From contig NZ_SSOB01000014.1 of the NCBI RefSeq assembly GCF_004801405.1, positions 1 through 64,000 of the forward strand: DNA of 64,000 nucleotides. Direction: 5' to 3'. Below, one piece after another: positions 57,710-64,000 of the stretch. The number at the start of each line of letters is the position of its first letter. The stretch's first letter is position 1. The stretch is from Cohnella fermenti (GTDB lineage: Bacteria > Bacillota > Bacilli > Paenibacillales > Paenibacillaceae). The notes below the pieces were generated by a model. The model saw nothing but the letters and a program-made list of their open reading frames with translations. It was not told the DNA's origin and did not search any database. The translations under genes and the position numbers were made by a program.

Positions 57710-58135
57710 ATGGCAAAGAAAGTCATCAAACTGGTGAAACTGCAAGTCCCTGCCGGTAAAGCGAATCCGGCGCCGCCAATCGGTCCTGCACTGGGTCAAG
57801 CGGGTGTTAACATCATGGCTTTCTGTAAGGAATTCAATGCTCGTACCGCCGATCAAGCCGGCCTGATCATTCCGGTCGTCATCACGGTGTTCGAGGATCG
57901 TTCCTTCACGTTCGAGACGAAGACTCCGCCTGCGGCAGTATTGCTGCGCGTAGCTGCCGGTATCCCGAAGGGCTCCGGCGAACCGAACAAGAAGAAAGTC
58001 GCTACGGTTAAACGTGCGAAGGTACGCGAGATCGCCGAGCAGAAGCTTGTCGACCTGAACGCTGCTTCCGTCGAAGCCGCAATGCGTATGATCGAAGGTA
58101 CCGCCCGTTCCATGGGCGTTGTCGTCGAAGACTAA
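57710..58135 (+). CDS. rplK: 50S ribosomal protein L11
   Basis: A 141-residue protein starting [20 protein letters not shown], with [20 protein letters not shown], the site for thiopeptides and 23S rRNA contact. The start follows AAGGAGG. Confidence 0.98.
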   Translation: MAKKVIKLVKLQVPAGKANPAPPIGPALGQAGVNIMAFCKEFNARTADQAGLIIPVVITVFEDRSFTFETKTPPAAVLLRVAAGIPKGSGEPNKKKVATVKRAKVREIAEQKLVDLNAASVEAAMRMIEGTARSMGVVVED

Positions 58136-58234
58136 TTCCGGGCGGATCGAATGCCGTAACCGGGTGCCCTGCGCTTCGCCGCGCGGGACATGTGGGAGGA
58201 CACATCCGTTAAAACCACAAAGGAGGAGAACAAC

Positions 58235-58927
58235 ATGGCTAAACACGGCAAGAAGTATGCTGAAGCCGCCAAGCTGATCGACCGCGACGCGACTTACGAG
58301 TCGCTTGAAGCGATCGAGCTTGTGAAGAAGGCCGCTTCCGCCAAGTTCGACGAATCCGTCGAAGTTGCGGTGCGTCTCGGCGTTGACCCGAGAAAGCAAG
58401 ACCAAAACGTTCGTGGCGTTGTTGTCTTGCCTCACGGCACAGGCAAAACGAAACGAGTCCTCGTATTCGCGAAGGGCGAGAAGCTGAAGGAAGCTGAAGC
58501 TGCCGGAGCGGACTACGTCGGCGATACGGACCTCATCAACAAGATCCAACAAGGCTGGTTCGAGTTCGACGTCTGCGTCGCGACTCCGGACATGATGAGC
58601 GAAGTGGGTAAGCTCGGTCGTATTCTCGGCGGTAAGGGCCTCATGCCTAACCCGAAGGCCGGTACGGTAACGACTGACGTTACCAAGGCTGTTCAAGAGA
58701 TCAAGGCCGGTAAGATCGAATACCGTCTGGACAAGGCTGGACAAATTCATGCTCCGATCGGCAAGGTATCGTTCGACGCTGAGAAGCTCAACGAGAACCT
58801 GAAGGCTCTGATCGACGCATTGAACCGCGCCAAGCCGGCGGCTGCCAAGGGCGTATACCTGAAGAACATCGCGATCTCTTCGACGATGGGACCGGGCGCT
58901 CGTCTGAACGCTGCATCTTACCGTTAA
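58235..58927 (+). CDS. rplA: 50S ribosomal protein L1
   Basis: A 230-residue protein: [20 protein letters not shown] at the start, then [20 protein letters not shown] and [22 protein letters not shown] 58235 follows AAGGAGG; the open frame from 58190 is leader. Confidence 0.98.
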   Translation: MAKHGKKYAEAAKLIDRDATYESLEAIELVKKAASAKFDESVEVAVRLGVDPRKQDQNVRGVVVLPHGTGKTKRVLVFAKGEKLKEAEAAGADYVGDTDLINKIQQGWFEFDVCVATPDMMSEVGKLGRILGGKGLMPNPKAGTVTTDVTKAVQEIKAGKIEYRLDKAGQIHAPIGKVSFDAEKLNENLKALIDALNRAKPAAAKGVYLKNIAISSTMGPGARLNAASYR

Positions 58928-58951
58928 TCGGTTGCAGGCACAATCTGCCGA

Positions 58952-59134
58952 TTGACAAGCTTTGAACGATCGTGTTAATCTGTCAAAGTTGAATATCGAT
59001 ACCGTAGACCGTAGGTGCCGCAAGGCTTAATCTCCTACCGAGGTGTGTGTATAGAATCTTAAGCCGCTTCTTCGCGAAGCGGATGACTAGATCGAACACG
59101 TCATGCCTCCGTAGAATCTGCGGAGGCATTATTT
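58952..59134 (+). ncRNA. Ribosomal protein L10 leader with attenuator
   Basis: A promoter-like TTGACA lies at 58952. The leader contains ACCGTAGACCGTAGGTGCCG, then CAAGGCTTAATCTCCTACCG (about 58999-59041), which matches the conserved part of the L10 leader of Firmicutes. A hairpin CCGCTT-cttcgc-GAAGCGG follows. The intrinsic terminator ATGCCTCCG-tagaatctg-CGGAGGCAT lies at 59103-59129. The L10-L12 complex binds this leader and represses rplJ-rplL. Confidence 0.88.
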
Positions 59135-59206
59135 ATGCCTCGCCGATGTCCCGCCGATTCTGCGCGATTCCGATACGGTTGAATCAAGAACCAGGAGGTG
59201 TACGAA

Positions 59207-59710
59207 ATGGCAAATGCGAAAATCATCGAAGCGAAGCAACAGGAAGTGACCGAGATCGCAACGAAGCTGCGCGAGAGCGCAAGCACCGTTGTGGCCGACT
59301 ACCGCGGACTGAACGTCGCTCAAGTGACCGAGCTGCGCAAGCAACTTCGCGAAGCCGGCATCGAGTTCCAAGTTCTGAAGAACTCCCTGGTAAGCCGCGC
59401 TGCTGCAAGCGTCGAGCTGTCCGATCTGGATGCCGTCCTGACGGGTCCTACGGCAGTTGCGTTCAGCAAGACGGATGCCGTCGCCGCTGCGAAGATCCTG
59501 AACGACTTCTCGAAGAAGAACGACGCTCTGAAGCTGAAGGGCGGCGTTGTCGAAGGTCGTTACGTCGATGCTGCGCAAGTCAAGGCACTGGCCGACCTGC
59601 CTTCCCGCGAAGGCTTGCTGTCCATGTTGCTCAGCGTCCTTCAAGCTCCGATCCGCAACTTCGCGCTCGCAGTCAAGGCGGTCGCGGAGAAGAACGAAGC
59701 AAGCGCGTAA
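59207..59710 (+). CDS. rplJ: 50S ribosomal protein L10
   Basis: A 167-residue protein ([20 protein letters not shown]) with [20 protein letters not shown] and the C-terminal helix that binds L7/L12 dimers. ATG 59207 follows AGGAGG at 59193; it is downstream of the L10 leader. Confidence 0.98.
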   Translation: MANAKIIEAKQQEVTEIATKLRESASTVVADYRGLNVAQVTELRKQLREAGIEFQVLKNSLVSRAAASVELSDLDAVLTGPTAVAFSKTDAVAAAKILNDFSKKNDALKLKGGVVEGRYVDAAQVKALADLPSREGLLSMLLSVLQAPIRNFALAVKAVAEKNEASA

Positions 59711-59832
59711 GTCGTGCGCATAGCTCCATCGCCGTCACAGGCGCAACAACCAACAACGCATGACTAGCTCCACCGAAGAGCTTCACCGAAGTGCTTCACC
59801 CAAAAATCAAATTTATTGGAGGTTCTATTTCC

Positions 59833-60195
59833 ATGAGCAAAGAGCAAATCCTCGAAGCCATCAAGGGCATGAGCGTTCTGGAACTTAACGATCTCGTTAA
59901 GGCAATCGAAGAAGAATTCGGCGTAACGGCTGCTGCACCGGTTGCAGTTGTCGCTGGCGGCGCTGCTGCTGAAGTTGCCGAGCAAACGGAATTCGACGTT
60001 GTCCTTCTTGAAGCTGGCGCTTCCAAGATCAACGTTATCAAGGTTGTTCGCGAAATCACGGGCCTCGGCCTGAAGGAAGCTAAGGACGTTGTCGACAACG
60101 CTCCGAAGCCGATCAAGGAAAAGGTTGCCAAGGAAGAAGCTGAAGCTGTCAAGGCTAAGCTTGAAGAAGCTGGCGCCAAGGTCGAAGTTAAGTAA
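59833..60195 (+). CDS. rplL: 50S ribosomal protein L7/L12
   Basis: A 120-residue stalk protein ([20 protein letters not shown]). The alanine-rich hinge follows residue 36, and the C-terminal domain includes [20 protein letters not shown]. The start follows GGAGG. Confidence 0.98.
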   Translation: MSKEQILEAIKGMSVLELNDLVKAIEEEFGVTAAAPVAVVAGGAAAEVAEQTEFDVVLLEAGASKINVIKVVREITGLGLKEAKDVVDNAPKPIKEKVAKEEAEAVKAKLEEAGAKVEVK

Positions 60196-60221
60196 TTCGC
60201 TTAACCTTCGAATAAGAATCG

Positions 60222-60257
60222 AACCCCTTGAAGATTCCGATCTTCGAGGGGTTTGTT
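60222..60257 (+). terminator. Terminator after rplL
   Basis: AACCCCTTGAAGAT, loop TCCG, ATCTTCGAGGGGTT: a 14-bp stem with one mismatch, then TGTTCTT. The weak T tract may allow readthrough to the next gene. Confidence 0.85.
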
Positions 60258-60290
60258 CTTGAGATGAGGTTTGTTCTTGAGACGAGGAGG
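60252..60290 (+). repeat. Short tandem duplication before ybxB
   Basis: TTTGTTCTTGAGATGAGG is followed directly by TTTGTTCTTGAGACGAGG, one mismatch in 18. The second copy supplies part of the ribosome binding site of the methyltransferase gene. Confidence 0.85.
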
Positions 60291-60297
60291 GGTACGA

Positions 60298-60903
60298 ATG
60301 AGCGAGCATTATTATACGCAGAAGCCGCAGACGGCGAACGACCGGAAGTCGATTGCCGTCGAGCTTAGGGGCTTCAAGCTGCAGCTCACCTCCGATGCCG
60401 GCGTGTTCTCGCGGGACGGGGTGGACTACGGAAGCCGGACGCTCATCGATCGGATGACGTTCGCGGAAGATGCGGACGTGCTCGATCTGGGCTGCGGCTA
60501 CGGCCCGATCGGCCTTGCCGCTGCCCGCCTTGCGCCGCGAGGACATGTCACGATGCTGGATATCAACGAGCGGGCGGTTGCGCTCGCGCTCGAGAACGCG
60601 AAGCGGAACGGGATCGGGAACGTCAGTGCCATGCAGAGCGATATTTATGGTTCGGTAGAGGGGCGGAGGTTCGATGCCATTCTGTCCAATCCGCCGATTC
60701 GCGCGGGCAAAGTCGTTGTTCATCGAATTCTGACGGAAGCCAAGGAGCATCTGAACCCGGGAGGCTCTCTGTGGATCGTCATTCAGAATAAGCAGGGGGC
60801 TCCGTCGGCCAGAGCCAAGCTGGAGGATACATTCGGCGAGGACCAGGTCGAGGAGATCGGCAAAGACAAGGGCTACCGGGTTTATCGAGCAAAAATGGTT
60901 TGA
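60298..60903 (+). CDS. ybxB: RsmC-like rRNA methyltransferase YbxB
   Basis: A 201-residue class I methyltransferase of the RsmC/small-subunit type. Motif I is VLDLGCGYGPIGLAAARL (about 62-79) and the N6/N2-type motif IV is ILSNPPIRAG (about 127-136). Conserved position between rplL and rpoB matches ybxB. ATG 60298 follows GAGGAGGGG. Confidence 0.92.
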   Translation: MSEHYYTQKPQTANDRKSIAVELRGFKLQLTSDAGVFSRDGVDYGSRTLIDRMTFAEDADVLDLGCGYGPIGLAAARLAPRGHVTMLDINERAVALALENAKRNGIGNVSAMQSDIYGSVEGRRFDAILSNPPIRAGKVVVHRILTEAKEHLNPGGSLWIVIQNKQGAPSARAKLEDTFGEDQVEEIGKDKGYRVYRAKMV

Positions 60904-61030
60904 CTTTACTTTCGCATTGTGATACTATTGAAAAATGTCAGTATTAAGATGGGCTTATTGTCTTTAGCTCGCTAAAATGTCAAGCCCTTTTGCGATTTAA
61001 GGAATAGTTTTAAGCCGCTAGGCGTATAAT
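60900..61030 (+). promoter_or_regulatory. Promoter candidates for rpoB
   Basis: TTGACT (60900-60905), 17-base spacer, TACTAT (60923-60928), overlapping the ybxB stop codon. A perfect TATAAT also occurs at 61025-61030 but without a good -35. The leader to 61244 is 340 bases with no gene seen. Confidence 0.65.
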
Positions 61031-61244
61031 GGGTTTGTTTTGGGCAAATGACTGGATAACGATTGCCATTGTGTTGCCGAACGGCGCATAAGGGCTTTTC
61101 TTGGTCATTGGAACGTATCCGTCATCGGGTCCGCTATTTAGCTTGCTTAAGTGCGTACGCCCGCGGAACGGCTGCCTCTGCTACTGCTGGAGAGAGGATC
61201 TCGTTCTCGCTTGTGTTGAAGTAGACTGAAGGGGTGAGGTTAAC

Positions 61245-64000
61245 TTGGCAGGACATCTTGTTCAGTATGGCCGCCGAACGCGGCGCAGCTACGCCCGTAT
61301 TAACGAAGTGTTGGATATTCCCAACCTGATCGAAATCCAGCAGCAATCGTACCAGAAATTTCTGGACGAGGGTCTGCGCGAGATCTTCCAAGACATCTCG
61401 CCGATTACGGACTTCACGGGCAATCTCGTGCTCGAATTTATCGATTACAGCTTGGGAGAACCCAAGTATTCCGTCGATGAATCGAAGGAACGGGACGTAA
61501 CGTTCGCGGCTCCGCTTCGCGTCAAGGTTCGCCTTCTCAATAAGGAGACGGGCGAGGTGAAGGAGCAGGAAGTGTTCATGGGCGATTTTCCGCTGATGAC
61601 CGAGACCGGCACCTTCATCATCAACGGCGCCGAACGGGTCATCGTCAGCCAGCTGGTTCGCTCTCCGAGCGTTTACTACAGCACGAAGATCGACAAGAAC
61701 GGGAAGAAGACGTTCACCGCGACGGTCATTCCGAACCGCGGCGCATGGCTTGAGCTCGAGACGGACGCCAAGGATATCGTCTATGTGCGGATCGACCGGA
61801 CACGCAAGATTCCGGTAACGGTTCTGCTTCGTTCGCTTGGCTTCGGCTCCGACGCGGAGATTCTCGATCTGCTCGGACACGACGAGTTCATTCGCAATAC
61901 GCTCGAGAAGGACAACACGGATTCCACGGAGAAAGCTCTCATCGAGATTTACGAGCGCCTTCGTCCGGGCGAGCCGCCGACTCTCGAGAACGCGCGCAGC
62001 CTCTTGATCGCCCGCTTCTTCGATCCGAAGCGCTACGATCTGGCGAACGTTGGCCGCTACAAGATCAACAAGAAGCTTCATATCAAGAATCGCTTGTTCA
62101 ATCAACGCCTGGCCGAGACGCTGGTCGACCCTTCGACGGGCGAGATCATCGCCGAGACCGGCCAGATGATCGACCGCAGGCTGCTCGATCAGATTCTGCC
62201 GATGCTGGAGAAGAATGTCGGCTTCAAGACGTACCGCGTCACGGGCGGCGTCAACGAGGCGGAAGACATTCCGCTGCAGACGATCAGCGTGTATTCCCCG
62301 GTCGAGGACGGCAAGGTCGTGAAGGTCATCTCGAACGGCCTGATTGACAAGTCCGTTAAGCATATTACGCCTGCGGACATTATCGCGGCGATCAACTACT
62401 TTATGAACCTGCTGCACGACATCGGCAGCACGGACGACATCGATCACCTCGGCAACCGCCGCCTTCGTTCCGTCGGCGAGCTGCTGCAGAACCAGTTCCG
62501 CATCGGCTTGTCCCGGATGGAACGCGTCGTTCGCGAGCGCATGTCGATCCAGGATCAGAACGCGATTACGCCTCAGGCGCTGATCAACATCCGCCCCGTC
62601 ATCGCGGCGATCAAGGAGTTCTTCGGTTCCTCGCAGCTCTCGCAGTTCATGGACCAGACGAACCCGCTTGCCGAGCTGACGCACAAGCGCCGTCTGTCCG
62701 CGCTCGGACCCGGCGGTCTGACCCGCGAACGCGCAGGCATGGAAGTGCGCGACGTTCATCCGTCCCACTACGGCCGGATGTGTCCGATCGAGACGCCGGA
62801 AGGTCCGAACATCGGCCTGATCAACTCGCTGTCCACGTTCGCGCGGATCAACGAGTACGGCTTCATCGAAGCGCCTTACCGGAAGATCGATCACACGACC
62901 GGCAAGGTAACGACGGAAGTCGTCTACATGACGGCCGACGAAGAGGATAACTACATCATCGCCCAGGCGAACGCCGAGCTGAACGAAGACAGCACATTCG
63001 CGGAAGATATGGTTATCGTTCGCTACAATAAGCAAGCTGATAACATTGTAACGATGCCTTCCAACCGAGTGGACTTCATGGACGTCTCGCCGAAGCAGGT
63101 CGTATCGGTCGCAACCGCGATGATTCCGTTCCTTGAGAACGATGACTCCAACCGCGCGCTGATGGGATCGAACATGCAACGTCAGGCGGTCCCGCTGCTC
63201 GTTCCGGACTCTCCGTTCGTCGGCACCGGCATGGAGCACAAGGCCGCGAAGGATTCCGGAGTATGTATCGTGTCCAAATACGACGGAATTATCGAACGCG
63301 TAACGGCGAACGAGATCTGGCTCCGCCGTACGGAAGTGATTGACGGCAAGGAAGTCAAGGGCGACATCATCAAGTATAAGCTGCAGAAGTTCATGCGCTC
63401 GAACCAAGGCACATGCATCAATCAGCGTCCGCTTAGCCGCAAGGGAGACATCGTCAAGAAGGGCGATATCCTGGCCGACGGTCCTTCGACCGATACGGGC
63501 GAATTGGCTCTGGGCCGCAACGTCGTCGTTGCGTTCATGACCTGGGAAGGCTACAACTACGAGGATGCGATCCTTCTCTCCGAGAAGCTTGTTCGCGAGG
63601 ACGTCTATACGTCGATCCACATCGAAGAATATGAGTCCGAAGCCCGCGATACGAAGCTCGGACCGGAAGAGATCACGCGCGACATCCCGAACGTCGGGGA
63701 AGACGCGCTGCGCAACCTCGACGAGCGCGGCATTATCCGCGTAGGCGCCGAGATCGGCGCCGGCGACATTCTCGTCGGCAAGGTTACGCCGAAGGGCGTT
63801 ACCGAGCTGACGGCGGAGGAACGCCTGCTACACGCGATCTTCGGCGAGAAGGCTCGCGAAGTGCGCGACACGTCCCTGCGCGTGCCGCACGGAACGGACG
63901 GCATCGTCGTCGACGTCAAGGTGTTTACCCGCGAGAACGGCGATGAGCTGCCTCCTGGCGTTAACCAACTCGTTCGCGTCTACATCGCCCAGAAGCGGAA
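61245..64000 (+). CDS. rpoB: RNA polymerase beta subunit (3' end outside window)
   Basis: The first ~918 residues of RpoB; the frame is open to the window edge. TTG 61245 follows GGGGTGAGG and gives the start [20 protein letters not shown], as in Bacillus, where rpoB also uses TTG. The rifampicin region reads [20 protein letters not shown], then [17 protein letters not shown] (about residues 460-497), with the residues of the sensitive form at the usual resistance positions. [19 protein letters not shown] follows. Confidence 0.98.
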   Translation, partial: MAGHLVQYGRRTRRSYARINEVLDIPNLIEIQQQSYQKFLDEGLREIFQDISPITDFTGNLVLEFIDYSLGEPKYSVDESKERDVTFAAPLRVKVRLLNKETGEVKEQEVFMGDFPLMTETGTFIINGAERVIVSQLVRSPSVYYSTKIDKNGKKTFTATVIPNRGAWLELETDAKDIVYVRIDRTRKIPVTVLLRSLGFGSDAEILDLLGHDEFIRNTLEKDNTDSTEKALIEIYERLRPGEPPTLENARSLLIARFFDPKRYDLANVGRYKINKKLHIKNRLFNQRLAETLVDPSTGEIIAETGQMIDRRLLDQILPMLEKNVGFKTYRVTGGVNEAEDIPLQTISVYSPVEDGKVVKVISNGLIDKSVKHITPADIIAAINYFMNLLHDIGSTDDIDHLGNRRLRSVGELLQNQFRIGLSRMERVVRERMSIQDQNAITPQALINIRPVIAAIKEFFGSSQLSQFMDQTNPLAELTHKRRLSALGPGGLTRERAGMEVRDVHPSHYGRMCPIETPEGPNIGLINSLSTFARINEYGFIEAPYRKIDHTTGKVTTEVVYMTADEEDNYIIAQANAELNEDSTFAEDMVIVRYNKQADNIVTMPSNRVDFMDVSPKQVVSVATAMIPFLENDDSNRALMGSNMQRQAVPLLVPDSPFVGTGMEHKAAKDSGVCIVSKYDGIIERVTANEIWLRRTEVIDGKEVKGDIIKYKLQKFMRSNQGTCINQRPLSRKGDIVKKGDILADGPSTDTGELALGRNVVVAFMTWEGYNYEDAILLSEKLVREDVYTSIHIEEYESEARDTKLGPEEITRDIPNVGEDALRNLDERGIIRVGAEIGAGDILVGKVTPKGVTELTAEERLLHAIFGEKAREVRDTSLRVPHGTDGIVVDVKVFTRENGDELPPGVNQLVRVYIAQKR

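Noticed and set aside
61134..63620. An 828-codon antisense frame opposite rpoB
   Set aside because: Shadow of rpoB codon bias; the plus strand is unmistakable RpoB.

Overview
The window looks like a chromosomal segment of a GC-rich, endospore-forming Firmicute, most like the Paenibacillaceae (Paenibacillus/Cohnella type). This rests on the content: a Ger(x) spore-germination operon, ctsR-mcsA-mcsB-clpC, disA, sigH, T-box control of cysE-cysS, and the rpmG-secE-nusG-rplKAJL-rpoB order of Bacillales. Several ABC sugar importers of the MalEFG/LplABC types and strong AGGAGG ribosome binding sites fit too. The assignment is inference; no phylogeny was run.

Layout. (1) 1-230: end of an rRNA operon (5S rRNA and terminator). 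(2) 230-985: non-coding, holding the first copy of a ~180 bp dispersed repeat and a cluster of short hairpins. (3) 985-8240: a galactan-utilisation locus: LacI-type regulator, cytoplasmic GH53 galactanase, MalEFG-type importer and a secreted GH53 with a C-terminal carbohydrate-binding domain. A promoter, palindromic operators and a catabolite-repression (cre) site are readable. (4) 8333-19857: a surface-glycan cluster with four glycosyltransferases, three methyltransferases, mannose-1-phosphate guanylyltransferase and a GDP-hexulose reductase. (5) 19887-21116: an Eis-like acetyltransferase. (6) 21143-25288, minus strand: germination operon in the order small two-TM protein, GerB, GerA, GerC. 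(7) 25524-34254: stress and DNA-integrity block (ctsR-mcsA-mcsB-clpC, small membrane protein, radA, disA, pssA). (8) 34321-46262: an accessory segment bracketed by two directly oriented copies of the same ~180 bp repeat. It holds an SGNH-type membrane protein with a stalk domain, a membrane-anchored AraC-type regulator, an LplABC-type importer, a FAD-dependent oxidoreductase and a GH78-like glycosidase. (9) 46372-64000: the conserved block yacL, ispD, ispF, gltX, T-box-cysE-cysS, mrnC, rlmB, rae1/yacP, sigH, rpmG, secE, nusG, rplK, rplA, L10 leader, rplJ, rplL, ybxB and rpoB (cut by the window end).

How the genes work together. The gan locus should cut galactan outside the cell, import the oligosaccharides and shorten them inside. 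The glycan cluster should make GDP-mannose and a GDP-6-deoxyhexose and assemble a methylated glycan; no polymerase, flippase or GDP-mannose dehydratase lies in the window. The 34-46 kb segment looks like a sense, import, oxidise and hydrolyse module for a rhamnoside-like compound. The remainder is core information processing.

The most unusual signals are the three-copy intergenic repeat with nested inverted arms and a CGATAACGGG core, its placement on both sides of the accessory segment, and many short tandem repeats at gene ends and protein linkers. Most large antisense frames over the GC-rich core genes are codon-bias shadows and were left out.
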